Source: Myxococcales bacterium
GTDB lineage: Bacteria > Myxococcota > Myxococcia > Myxococcales > Anaeromyxobacteraceae
Direction: 5' to 3'
Assembly (NCBI GenBank): GCA_021784495.1
Contig: JAJXSQ010000063.1
Coordinates: 1-9,139, forward strand
DNA: 9,139 nucleotides
Shown here: piece after piece, positions 1 through 6,689 of the stretch
How positions within the stretch are numbered: the stretch's first letter is position 1
Layout of the letters: each line of letters starts with the position of its first letter
Position numbers and translations under genes: made by a program
Notes under the pieces: generated by a model
Database searches by the model: none
Told to the model about the DNA's origin: nothing
Seen by the model: only the letters and a program-made list of their open reading frames with translations

Positions 1-43
1 CCTTCGCCTTCGCCTTCCGCCCCGCCGCCCGCCTCGCCGCCAT
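1..43 (-). CDS. Possible start of a leftward gene (partial, off window edge)
   Basis: An ATG at 43-41 on the minus strand opens a frame of 14 codons that stays open to the window edge and reads MAARRAAGRKAKAK. Every third codon position is G, in keeping with coding sequence in this genome, and the product would begin with a basic Ala/Lys/Arg-rich stretch. A GAGGG sequence lies about 10 bases upstream, which is a rather long spacing for a ribosome binding site. The less GC-rich stretch at 54-120 would suit a divergent promoter region. The Lys-Ala repeat comes from a CCTTCG tandem repeat at 1-18, so low-complexity noncoding DNA is an alternative. Function unknown. Confidence 0.25.
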   Translation of the reverse strand, partial: MAARRAAGRKAKAK

Positions 44-121
44 GGTCCAGATCCCTCGCGATATCGACCGCTTCCCCTGTACCACGGCGATCTCGCAAGG
101 GCGACAAATCGGCCCGGGCGA

Positions 122-149
122 TTGACGAGGCGGCGGGCGTGGTTACGTC
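122..149 (+). promoter_or_regulatory. Weak sigma-70-like promoter candidate ahead of the HtpX gene
   Basis: TTGACG (122-127) matches five of six -35 consensus bases. After a 16-base spacer comes TACGTC (144-149), a poor -10 element. Transcription from here would begin near 156, which is the first possible ATG of the protease. If the promoter is real, the protease would be either leaderless from 156 or translated from the ATG at 216. The -10 match is weak, so this is a suggestion only. Confidence 0.2.
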
Positions 150-155
150 GAGCCC

Positions 156-1115
156 ATGCCCTTCGACCCGCCCGCTCCCGCGCGACCCCCCATCCCCCCC
201 GCCCCCGGGACGGCGATGGCCCCGCTCCGCGGGGTCGGGAGGAACTACACCCGGACCGCGGCCCTCATGGCCGCGCTCGTCGCGCTCCTCGCCACCGGCG
301 GCGCGATGCTCGGCGGCGCCGGCGGGATGCTCCTCTTCGGCGGGATCGGCCTCCTCTTCAACCTCGGCTCCTACTGGTACTCCGACCGGATCGCGCTCGC
401 CATGAACGGCGCCCGCCCGGTCACCCGGGCCGAGCTCCCGGAGGTGTACGAGATCGTCGAGCGGCTCACGCGCCGGGCCGGGCTCCCGATGCCGACGATC
501 CACGTCATCCCCAGCGAGGCGCCGAACGCCTTCGCCACCGGCCGCGATCCCGCGCACGCGGCGGTGGCGGTGACCGAGGGGATCCTCCGGCTCCTCGGCC
601 CGCGCCAGCTCGAGGGGGTGCTGGCCCACGAGCTGGGCCACGTCCTGAACCGCGACATCCTCATCTCCACCATGGCGGCGATGGTGGCCGGCCTGATCTC
701 GACCCTCGGCTACGCGCTCCGCTGGGGCGCGCTCCTGGGCGGGCTGCGCCGCGACGGCGAGGAGGGGCCGAGCGCCCTCGAGGTGATCGGCTGGGCGATC
801 GTCGCCCCGCTCGTCGCCGTGGTGATCCAGCTGGCGATCTCGCGGTCGCGCGAGTACGCCGCCGACGCCACCGGCGCCTCGATCGTCGGCGATCCCGAAC
901 CGCTCGCGCAGGCGCTCCTCTCCCTCGAGCGCGGCAACGAGGCGCTCGCCCTCGACCAGGGCGGGCCGGCCACCGCGCACCTCTTCATCGTGAACCCCCT
1001 CCGCGGCGCCGGGTCGGCGCTCCGCGCGCTCCTCTCGACCCACCCGCCGATCGAGGAGCGGGTGCGCCGGCTCCGCGAGATGCGCGGCGCCCCGATCCCG
1101 TTCGCGACCGCGTGA
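156..1115 (+). CDS. htpX: HtpX-type M48 membrane zinc metalloprotease
   Basis: HtpX is an inner-membrane zinc protease that helps degrade misfolded membrane proteins. The 319-residue product carries the M48 signature HELGH (His158, Glu159, His162), with the third zinc ligand expected at Glu233 in SREYAADATGA. Two N-terminal hydrophobic segments (about 35-50 and 53-71) precede the family-typical GSYWYSDRIAL and NAFATGRDP stretches, and further hydrophobic segments lie at about 171-190 and 209-228. The C-terminal STHPPIEERVRRL motif is also typical. Start: the ATG at 156 gives a proline-rich leader of about 20 residues not usual for HtpX. The ATG at 216 would give 299 residues, nearer the usual 280-290. 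Neither has a strong ribosome binding site. The family is clear; whether it is the true HtpX orthologue or a paralogue cannot be told here. Confidence 0.93.
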   Translation: MPFDPPAPARPPIPPAPGTAMAPLRGVGRNYTRTAALMAALVALLATGGAMLGGAGGMLLFGGIGLLFNLGSYWYSDRIALAMNGARPVTRAELPEVYEIVERLTRRAGLPMPTIHVIPSEAPNAFATGRDPAHAAVAVTEGILRLLGPRQLEGVLAHELGHVLNRDILISTMAAMVAGLISTLGYALRWGALLGGLRRDGEEGPSALEVIGWAIVAPLVAVVIQLAISRSREYAADATGASIVGDPEPLAQALLSLERGNEALALDQGGPATAHLFIVNPLRGAGSALRALLSTHPPIEERVRRLREMRGAPIPFATA

Positions 1116-1152
1116 CCGGGGGCCCGGCGCGGTCCCGCCGGGGCCCGCCGGC

Positions 1153-1193
1153 GCGGTCGGCCGGCCCGCGACCGCCGCCGGGGAGGAGGCGGC
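1153..1193. terminator. GC-rich hairpins between convergent genes
   Basis: The 87-base gap between the convergent protease and dehydrogenase genes contains a 7-bp perfect stem, GCGGTCG (1153-1159) with CGACCGC (1169-1175). An overlapping alternative 6-bp stem is GCCGCC (1174-1179) with GGCGGC (1188-1193). There is no T-run on either strand, so this is at best a bidirectional, U-tract-free terminator, inferred mainly from its position. Confidence 0.3.
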
Positions 1194-1202
1194 CGCCGGC
1201 GC

Positions 1203-2231
1203 TCAGGGGGTGAGGACGATCTTGCCGAACTGCGCGCGGTCGGCGAGGAGCCCCTGCGCCGCGCGCGCGTCGGCGAGCGGCAGCACGCGATCGATCACCG
1301 GCCGGAGCGTCCCCCGCTCGACGAAGGCGAGCACCTGCAGCAGGTCGGCCGCCGTCCCCATCGTCGAGCCGAGCACCGAGAGCTGCCGGAAGAAGACGTG
1401 GCGCAGGTCGGTGAGCGGATCGTGCCCGGTGGTGGCGCCGACGGTCACGATCCGGCCGCCGATCCCGGCGGCGAGGAGGCTCTTCTCCCAGGTCTTCTTG
1501 CCGACGTGCTCGAAGACCACGTCGACCCCGCGCCGCCCGGTGAGCCGCTTCACCTCGGCGAGGAAGTCCTGGCGCTCGTAGTCGATCCCCTCGTCGGCGC
1601 CGAGCGCGCGCGCCTTCTCGAGCTTGGCCGGGGAGCCGGCGGTGGCGATCACCCGGGCGCCGAGGAGGCGGGCGATCTGGACGGCCGCCACCCCCACCCC
1701 CGAGCCGGCGGCGTGGATGAGGATCGTCTCCCCCGGCCGGAGCGCCGCGCGGACGACGAGCGCGTGCCAGGCGGTCATGAAGGTGAGCGGCACCGCGGCG
1801 GCCTCCTCGAACGTCAGGCGCCCGGGCTTCGCGCAGAGGTTCCGCGCCGGGACCACCAGCCACTCCGCCTGGCCCCCGGGGACGTGCTCGCCGAGGATGG
1901 CGAAGTGGCGGCAGAGGTTCTCGGCCCCGCCCAGGCAGCGCTCGCAGCGCCCGCAGCCGAGCGCCGGGTTCACCACCACCTCGTCCCCCACCTTCCACCC
2001 CTCGACGCCGCTCCCGATCGCCGCCACCACCCCGGCCACGTCCGACCCGAAGACGTGGGGGAAGTGGAGGGAGAGCCCGGGCCAGCCCTGCCGGACCCAG
2101 ACGTCGAGGTGGTTGAGCGCCGCGGCCTTCACCCGGACGAGCGCCTGGCCGGGCCCCGCCGTGGGCTCCGGGACCTCGAGGATCTCGACCACCTCCGGCC
2201 CGCCGTGGGCGCGCATGGCGACGGCTCTCAT
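1203..2231 (-). CDS. Zinc-binding-type medium-chain dehydrogenase / quinone oxidoreductase-like
   Basis: This 342-residue protein has full length for the medium-chain dehydrogenase/reductase superfamily: a GroES-like N-terminal half, then a Rossmann domain with AAGSGVG (174-180) for NAD(P)H. The structural-zinc lobe is intact, with Cys93, Cys96, Cys99 and Cys107. The catalytic-zinc site is not. The usual first Cys ligand is replaced by Asn40 (AALNHLDVW), and the usual GHE motif reads GSD (62-64), as in zinc-independent quinone oxidoreductases. It is therefore more likely an NAD(P)H-dependent reductase of quinones or enones than a classical alcohol dehydrogenase; the substrate is unknown. The start is well supported: GGAGGAG lies five bases before the ATG. 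It is transcribed alone, divergent from the gene at 2375. Confidence 0.92.
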   Translation of the reverse strand: MRAVAMRAHGGPEVVEILEVPEPTAGPGQALVRVKAAALNHLDVWVRQGWPGLSLHFPHVFGSDVAGVVAAIGSGVEGWKVGDEVVVNPALGCGRCERCLGGAENLCRHFAILGEHVPGGQAEWLVVPARNLCAKPGRLTFEEAAAVPLTFMTAWHALVVRAALRPGETILIHAAGSGVGVAAVQIARLLGARVIATAGSPAKLEKARALGADEGIDYERQDFLAEVKRLTGRRGVDVVFEHVGKKTWEKSLLAAGIGGRIVTVGATTGHDPLTDLRHVFFRQLSVLGSTMGTAADLLQVLAFVERGTLRPVIDRVLPLADARAAQGLLADRAQFGKIVLTP

Positions 2232-2249
2232 CGGGGCTCCTCCCGCCGG

Positions 2250-2297
2250 CTCCGGCCGGCGCGACCCGCCCTCGCTGCGGGCGGGCGACGGCCGGAG
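2250..2297 (-). promoter_or_regulatory. Nested hairpin in the leader of the dehydrogenase gene
   Basis: An outer 8-bp perfect inverted repeat, CTCCGGCC (2250-2257) with GGCCGGAG (2290-2297), encloses an inner 7-bp stem, CCCGCCC (2265-2271) with GGGCGGG (2279-2285) and a 7-base loop. It lies 19-66 bases upstream of the dehydrogenase start and just upstream of its ribosome binding site. It could be an mRNA leader structure, an operator, or merely GC-rich coincidence. Confidence 0.35.
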
Positions 2298-2318
2298 GGT
2301 AACCGGCCCGCGCCACCC

Positions 2319-2348
2319 TTGCCAGCGCCACGCCGGGGCGGCTACACC
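2319..2348 (+). promoter_or_regulatory. Candidate sigma-70-type promoter for the gene at 2375
   Basis: TTGCCA (2319-2324) matches five of six bases of the -35 consensus. TACACC (2343-2348) matches three of six of the -10 consensus at an 18-base spacing. Predicted transcription start is near 2355, leaving a leader of about 20 bases with GAGGGG (2365-2370) as ribosome binding site. Position and arrangement fit, but the -10 is weak. Confidence 0.3.
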
Positions 2349-2374
2349 TACCTCGGCGGGCAGCGAGGGGCTGG

Positions 2375-2944
2375 ATGCTGGCGATCGAGACGGTGGCGGT
2401 GATCGGGAGCGGCGGCGACGCCCACGGCTGCGCCATCCTGGCCGCGCTCGGCGGCGCCACGGTCCGGCTCCATCACCCCGCGCACGACTCGCTCGACCGG
2501 TGCTTCGAGCGGCTCCGCTTCCAGGTCGACCTGGGGGTCGAGCGCGGGCTGCTGACGCGCTCCGACCGGCAGACGATCCTCGACGGGATCCTGGTGACGC
2601 CCGACCTGGAGGAGGCGGTGGTCGGCGCCGATCTCGTCGCCGACCTCGACCTCGACCGCGAGGGCGCGGAGGGGGGGCGGCGAGCGGGGGGAGGCCCCCC
2701 GCTGCTGCCGGTGGTCGAGCTGGTGCGGGCCACCGCGGCGCTGGCCGCCGCGGCGGCCGCCGCCGCCGAGGCGCTCGCCGCCGCCATCGCCCACCCCGGG
2801 CGCGTGCTGTCGGTCGGGATCGACGGCTCGCGCGGCTACGCCCGCGTGGCGGTGGCGGCGATCGCGCCGACGAGCCGCCACGTCCTCGACGGGGCCGCGG
2901 CCTGGGCGGACCGGATCAACCTCCGGGGCGGGCGCGCGGGGTGA
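2375..2944 (+). CDS. Truncated/divergent 3-hydroxyacyl-CoA dehydrogenase-like protein
   Basis: This 189-residue protein resembles the NAD-binding part of 3-hydroxyacyl-CoA dehydrogenase but is short and altered. Residues 7-20 (VAVIGSGGDAHGCA) align by eye with the family's VAVIGAGTMGxGIA motif, with Ala16 in place of the third glycine. VRLHHPAHDSLDRCFERL (30-47) and ILVTPDLEEAVVGADLV (72-88) also keep the family pattern. The next family segment, about 40 residues including the catalytic His in HFFNP, is missing. The chain jumps from DLDLDREG (91-98) through a Gly/Arg-rich patch to PPLLPVVELVR (108-118), which resembles the segment just after that His. An alanine-rich helix follows (120-139). 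Normal dehydrogenase activity is unlikely. The start has GAGGGG four bases ahead. The 3' end overlaps the convergent signalling gene by 29 bases. It may be a decaying gene or a repurposed nucleotide-binding protein. Confidence 0.6.
   Translation: MLAIETVAVIGSGGDAHGCAILAALGGATVRLHHPAHDSLDRCFERLRFQVDLGVERGLLTRSDRQTILDGILVTPDLEEAVVGADLVADLDLDREGAEGGRRAGGGPPLLPVVELVRATAALAAAAAAAAEALAAAIAHPGRVLSVGIDGSRGYARVAVAAIAPTSRHVLDGAAAWADRINLRGGRAG
2683..2703. repeat. Perfect 9-bp inverted repeat inside the 3-hydroxyacyl-CoA dehydrogenase-like gene
   Basis: AGCGGGGGG (2683-2691) and CCCCCCGCT (2695-2703) form a perfect stem around the 3-base loop AGG, with a run of seven G just before it (2671-2677). It sits exactly where the encoded protein seems to lack the family's catalytic segment, so it may mark a deletion junction. 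Such a hairpin is also a place where base-calling or assembly can slip. Confidence 0.6.
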
Positions 2945-4064
2945 CGACCCGGACCGGCTCGCGGACCCCGGCGAGCCCCTGCAGCCGCGAGAGCATCCCG
3001 GCCGAGACGGTGTGACCCCGGGCCACGAGCAGCAGCCCGGTCCGGGCGCGGAGATCCTCGGCGAGCACCATCCCCGGCAGCAGCCCGGCGAGCGGGACCT
3101 CCCGGATCTCGGTCGCGGTCCGGTCGGCGACCTCGGCGGCGAGGGCCTCGAGGTGGCGCCGCTCGTGCTGGCCGGGGCGCGCCTGGATGACGGCGATCGC
3201 CTCCTGCGCGGAGAGCCCCGAGCCCTCGAGCCGGTCGAGCTCGAGGGCGAGCTCGAGCAGGCGCGCGCCCAGCGGCCGCTCCGCGGGGGAGGCGGCGCCC
3301 GGCCCGGCGGCGCCGCGCCGGGCGACCACCGCGAGGATCTCGCGGACCGGCTCGAGCCGGGGGATGTTGGCGAGGAGCCGCTCGGCGAGCTCCGGGGCCC
3401 GATCGGCGACCGCCCGCTCCTCGGGCTCGAGCGGCCGCCCGTCGTGGAGCTTCTCCGCCAGGGCCGGCGGCAGCTGGATCGACCCGAGCTGGGAGAGCTG
3501 AGCGGCGACCTCGACGGGCCACCGGTCCCGGAGGTCGAGCCGCTCGCACAGCGCGGCGACCGTCCGGTGGAGGCGCGCCGCGCGGCCGAAGGCGACCGGG
3601 CTCGCCAGCGCCAGCACCTCCACCAGCGCCCGGACCGCGCCGGCGAGCGTCTGCTCGAGGAGCACCCGCTCGGCGACGACCAGCCGGCGCTGGGCGGCGC
3701 CGGCCTCGACGGTGGCGATCACCACCTCCGGCGGGCAGGGCTTGGTCAGGAAGCGGAAGATCTGCCCCTCGTTCACCGCCGCCTGCGCGGCGTCGAGGTC
3801 GGCGTGGCCGGTGAGGAGGACCCGGGTCGTGTCGGGCCAGCGGGCGCGCGCCCGGGCGAGGAAGGCGGCCCCGTCCATCCCCGGCATCCGCATGTCCGAG
3901 ATCACCACGTCGAAGGGCTCCCCGCGCTCCAGGGCGGCGAGCCCCTCCTCCCCGCTCCCGGCGAGCGTCAGCTCGCACCGCCGGCGCAGGTGGAGCTGGA
4001 GCCCCTCCAGCACCAGCGGCTCGTCGTCGACGCAGAGCACCCGCGGGCGGGCGGCGGCGCTCAC
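2916..4064 (-). CDS. Response regulator with degenerate HD-GYP-like output domain
   Basis: The 382-residue protein begins with a complete receiver: acidic pair Asp13-Asp14, phospho-acceptor Asp57 in VISDMRMPGMDG, Thr85 and Lys108 in TKPC. Residues about 140-320 follow the HD-GYP helical pattern: LGSIQLPPALAEK (193-205), the helix near 220-235, and RPLGARLLELALELDRL (263-279), which corresponds to the family's 'PLGARIlavaDafDal'. However, the HD pair of the usual LLHDIGK is replaced by LSQLGS (190-195), and no HHExxDGxGYP motif is present. It therefore cannot be an ordinary metal-dependent c-di-GMP phosphodiesterase and is probably a binding or scaffold output. A C-terminal segment, EVPLAGLLPGMVLAEDLRA (322-340), with GLLLVARGHTVS next, is a recurring tail in such regulators. 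Start: the GTG overlaps the upstream TGA (GTGA), giving translational coupling as third gene of the kinase operon. Confidence 0.9.
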   Translation of the reverse strand: MSAAARPRVLCVDDEPLVLEGLQLHLRRRCELTLAGSGEEGLAALERGEPFDVVISDMRMPGMDGAAFLARARARWPDTTRVLLTGHADLDAAQAAVNEGQIFRFLTKPCPPEVVIATVEAGAAQRRLVVAERVLLEQTLAGAVRALVEVLALASPVAFGRAARLHRTVAALCERLDLRDRWPVEVAAQLSQLGSIQLPPALAEKLHDGRPLEPEERAVADRAPELAERLLANIPRLEPVREILAVVARRGAAGPGAASPAERPLGARLLELALELDRLEGSGLSAQEAIAVIQARPGQHERRHLEALAAEVADRTATEIREVPLAGLLPGMVLAEDLRARTGLLLVARGHTVSAGMLSRLQGLAGVREPVRVVTPRARPGG

Positions 4065-5332
4065 GGCCGGGTCCCCGCCATCGCGCGCCGGGCGCCCTCG
4101 CCCTCCCCCGCCTGCCGCCGGGCGCTCCCCGCCTCCGCGGCCGCGATCGAGGTCCACGCCGTCCGGTGGTCGGCCGAGATCCGGTCGAGCCAGGCCGTCC
4201 GGTCGGGCGCCGCCGCGGCCGTCGCCGCCTCCTCGCCGGCGGCGAGGTGGGCCAGCTGGTTCGCCGCGGCGATGACCACCGGGAGGTCGAGCAGCCCGGA
4301 GGCGAGCCGCTCCTCGTCGTGGTGGAACGCGACCGCCTCGACGATCGGCCGGGGCAGCCCCCAGAGGCCGAGGAGGTAGGCGCCGACCTGCGCGTGATCG
4401 GCCCCCAGGATCTCCCGCTCGCACTCGGCGAGCTGCCTGCGCCCCCGCCCCGCGAGGGCGACCGCCTCGCCGAACGGGCCGGGGAGGCGGCTCGCGAGGA
4501 CCAGCTTCCCCGCGTCGTGGAGGAGGCCGGCGGCGAAGGCCGCCTCGGCCCCGCCCGGATCGGCCACGATCCGCCGGGCGATCCGGGCCGTCAGGATCGA
4601 GTGGCGCTCGACCGCCTCCGCGCCGGCCGGGGGCCCGGCCGCTCCCCCGAGCTCGCGCGCGAGCTCGAAGGTCAGGGTGAGGTGGCGCAGGGTGTTGACG
4701 CCGGCGTAGACGATGGCCGACTCGATGCTCGTCACCCGGCGGGCCAGCCCGAAGTAGGCGGAGTTGACGAACTGGAGGACCCGGGTCGCCATCCCCACGT
4801 CCTCCTCGACGATGCGCGCCAGGCGCCGGATCTCGACCTCGGGGTCGGCGAGCGCGGCGCTCAGCTCCCGGTAGAGGCGCGGGACGGTCGGGAGCGCGCC
4901 GATGGTCCCGACCGCGCGCCGCACCGCCTCGCCGGAGAGGACGGCGCGCAGCTCCAGCGCCCGGTCGATGACCGCCCGGAGCACCTCCGGATCGCACGGC
5001 TTCATCAGGTACTGGTGGGCCACGGCGCTCGCCCGGGAGGCGGCCTGGAGATCGGCGAAGCCGGAGAGGACGATCCGGGTGGTGTCCGGCCACCGCTCCT
5101 GGACGCGGGCGAGGAGCTCGAGCCCGTCCATCCCCGGCATCCGCATGTCGCTCACGACCACGTCGGCCGGCGCGGCGGCCAGGAGGTCGAGCGCCGCGGC
5201 GCCCCCGGGCGCGAAGCGCTGCTCCCAGCGGTGCCGGTCGGCGCGCAGCACGTTCCGGTAGCCGTCGAGGATCGCCGCCTCGTCGTCGACGAAGAGGATC
5301 CGCGGCCTCGCCGGGCGATCGCCCGGGGTCAC
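4061..5332 (-). CDS. Response regulator with HDOD output domain
   Basis: This 423-residue cytoplasmic regulator has a receiver at about 10-130: acidic pair Asp16-Asp17, phospho-acceptor Asp62 in VVSDMRMPGMDG, Ser90 and Lys111 in MKPC. An HDOD domain follows at about 140-340, with LPTVPRLYRELSAAL (147-161), the FVNSAYFGL segment (188-196), and FAAGLLHDAGKLVLA (266-280) keeping His272-Asp273. HDOD domains are relatives of HD phosphohydrolases that usually lack a full metal site and serve in signalling by protein contact. The C-terminal 60 residues are Ala-rich and charged, of no recognised fold. The GTG start is chosen because it shares GTGA with the kinase stop just upstream. The gene overlaps the next one the same way, so the three are likely coupled. 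The receiver is intact and a likely target of the operon's kinase. Confidence 0.93.
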   Translation of the reverse strand: MTPGDRPARPRILFVDDEAAILDGYRNVLRADRHRWEQRFAPGGAAALDLLAAAPADVVVSDMRMPGMDGLELLARVQERWPDTTRIVLSGFADLQAASRASAVAHQYLMKPCDPEVLRAVIDRALELRAVLSGEAVRRAVGTIGALPTVPRLYRELSAALADPEVEIRRLARIVEEDVGMATRVLQFVNSAYFGLARRVTSIESAIVYAGVNTLRHLTLTFELARELGGAAGPPAGAEAVERHSILTARIARRIVADPGGAEAAFAAGLLHDAGKLVLASRLPGPFGEAVALAGRGRRQLAECEREILGADHAQVGAYLLGLWGLPRPIVEAVAFHHDEERLASGLLDLPVVIAAANQLAHLAAGEEAATAAAAPDRTAWLDRISADHRTAWTSIAAAEAGSARRQAGEGEGARRAMAGTRP

Positions 5333-6684
5333 GCCGCCTCCGCCGGCGCGGGCGCGCCGCCGATCGGGATCCGGATCCGGAAGGTGGTCCCGCGGCCGAC
5401 CTCGGTCTCGAAGGCGATCGTCCCGCGGTGCTTCTCGACGACGCTCCGGGCGATGGCGAGCCCCTGCCCGGTCCCCCGCCCGACCTCCTTGGTGGTGAAG
5501 AAGGGCTCGAAGATCTTCTCGCGGATCGCCTCGGGGATCCCGGCGCCGGTGTCGGCGATCGCGATCTCCACCGCGTCCCCCCTCCGGGCCGTCGCGATCC
5601 GGATCCGCCCCTTCGCCCCGGTCCCCTTCACGACGTCGTCGATGGCGTGGGCGGCGTTCACGAGCAGGTTGAGGAAGACCTGGTTCAGGTCGCCCGGGTA
5701 GCAGGTCACCAGCGGGAGCTCGTCGAGGACCGTCTCGACCTCGGCGACGTACTTGTACTCGTTGCGGGCCACCTCGACCGTGGCGAGGAGCGCCCGGTTC
5801 AGGTCGGTGGCGACCATCTCGCGCTGGTCCGGGTGGGCGAACTCCTTCATCGCCCGGACGATCACCGCCACCCGCCGGGTCCCCTCGAGGGTCCGCTCGA
5901 TGGTCCGGGGCACCTGCTCCACCGTGTAGACGAGGTCGGCCTCCTCGGCCGCGCGGGCGAGCTTCTCCGCCAGCTCCGCGGGGACCGGGAGCGCCGCCAG
6001 CGCCTCGCGCTGCGCCGCGAGCACCGCCACGAGCCCCTGGAACGCGTCCTGGAGGAAGCGGGTGTTGTCGCCGATGAACTGGATCGGGGTGTTGATCTCG
6101 TGGGCGATCCCGGCGGCGAGGCGGCCGACCGCCTCGAGCTTCTGCGCCTGGTGCAGCTCCAGCTCGAGCTGCCGGGAGTCCTCGTGGATCCGGATCATCT
6201 CGGCGTGCTGGCGCTCGAGCTCGGCGACCATCCGGCGGCTGCGCACCGCCGCCGCCACGCGCGCCCGGAGATCGACCGGGCCGACCGGGCGGGGGAGGTA
6301 GTCGTCGGCCCCGGCCTCGAGCGACTGGATGGCGTGGAGCTGCCCGGTGGTGACGAGGATGAAGGGGATCCGGCGCAGCCCCGCCTCGGCCTTCACCGCC
6401 TCGAGGAGCTCGAGCCCGGTCAGCGCCGGCAGCTCCGAGTCGGCGACGATCACGTCGGGCGGATCGGCGCGGATCGCGTCGAGCGCGGCGCGGCCGTCCC
6501 CGACGGTTTGGAGCCGGTACCGGTCCGAGAGCAGCCCCTCGGCGAGGAGCCGCTGGGTGGGGGAGCCGTCGGCGAAGAGGACGCGCGGAGGGCGGAGCTC
6601 GCAGCGCGGCGCGGCGGTCGCCGCCGGAACCCCCTCGCTGCTGTGGCCGTCGACCACGATGACCTCCACCGCCTCGCGGTGCAT
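5329..6684 (-). CDS. Receiver-histidine kinase hybrid, cytoplasmic
   Basis: The 451-residue protein has an N-terminal receiver-like domain (34-150), a linker helix (150-180), then a histidine kinase core. Kinase motifs are complete: phospho-acceptor His195 in AGIAHEINTPIQFIGDN, N-box NLLVNAAHAI (339-348), G1 DTGAGI (378-383), F-box FEPFFTTK (392-399) and G2 GRGTGQGLAIA (402-412). The HEINTPIQFIGDN H-box marks a known soluble subfamily with a long dimerisation insert. The receiver keeps Asp39 and Asp82 but has Gly40 in place of the second acidic residue and Arg132 (YLPRP) in place of the conserved Lys, so phosphorylation is doubtful. No membrane segment is visible, so the signal must be cytoplasmic or come through a partner. 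The ATG at 6684 is chosen; it lacks a clear ribosome binding site, and an in-frame GTG lies at 6705. First gene of the leftward three-gene operon. Confidence 0.92.
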   Translation of the reverse strand: MHREAVEVIVVDGHSSEGVPAATAAPRCELRPPRVLFADGSPTQRLLAEGLLSDRYRLQTVGDGRAALDAIRADPPDVIVADSELPALTGLELLEAVKAEAGLRRIPFILVTTGQLHAIQSLEAGADDYLPRPVGPVDLRARVAAAVRSRRMVAELERQHAEMIRIHEDSRQLELELHQAQKLEAVGRLAAGIAHEINTPIQFIGDNTRFLQDAFQGLVAVLAAQREALAALPVPAELAEKLARAAEEADLVYTVEQVPRTIERTLEGTRRVAVIVRAMKEFAHPDQREMVATDLNRALLATVEVARNEYKYVAEVETVLDELPLVTCYPGDLNQVFLNLLVNAAHAIDDVVKGTGAKGRIRIATARRGDAVEIAIADTGAGIPEAIREKIFEPFFTTKEVGRGTGQGLAIARSVVEKHRGTIAFETEVGRGTTFRIRIPIGGAPAPAEAA

Positions 6685-6689
6685 CGGCC

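Noticed and set aside
1..18. CCTTCG tandem repeat
   Set aside because: Only about three copies, the last imperfect, and cut by the window edge; too short to call a repeat element.
985..2460. 491-codon open frame on the minus strand
   Set aside because: It overlaps the well-supported dehydrogenase in another frame, and its Arg/Gly/Ala-rich product has no recognisable motif; long shadows are expected at this GC.
2740..2790. GCC/GCG-rich stretch as a possible tandem repeat
   Set aside because: It encodes an alanine-rich helix within an open frame; irregular GCC/GCG codons rather than a true repeat unit.
1624..3015. 463-codon plus-strand frame across the dehydrogenase and its upstream gap
   Set aside because: Antisense to one clear gene and out of frame with another; the sequence is compositionally biased and motif-free.
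2916..5093. 725-codon open frame on the minus strand
   Set aside because: The real gene starts at the GTG at 4064, which overlaps the preceding stop. The extension is an out-of-frame shadow of the HDOD gene.
4166..5701. 511-codon open frame on the plus strand, antisense to the kinase operon
   Set aside because: Antisense shadow of HDOD and kinase genes that have clear catalytic motifs; no ribosome binding site or motif of its own.
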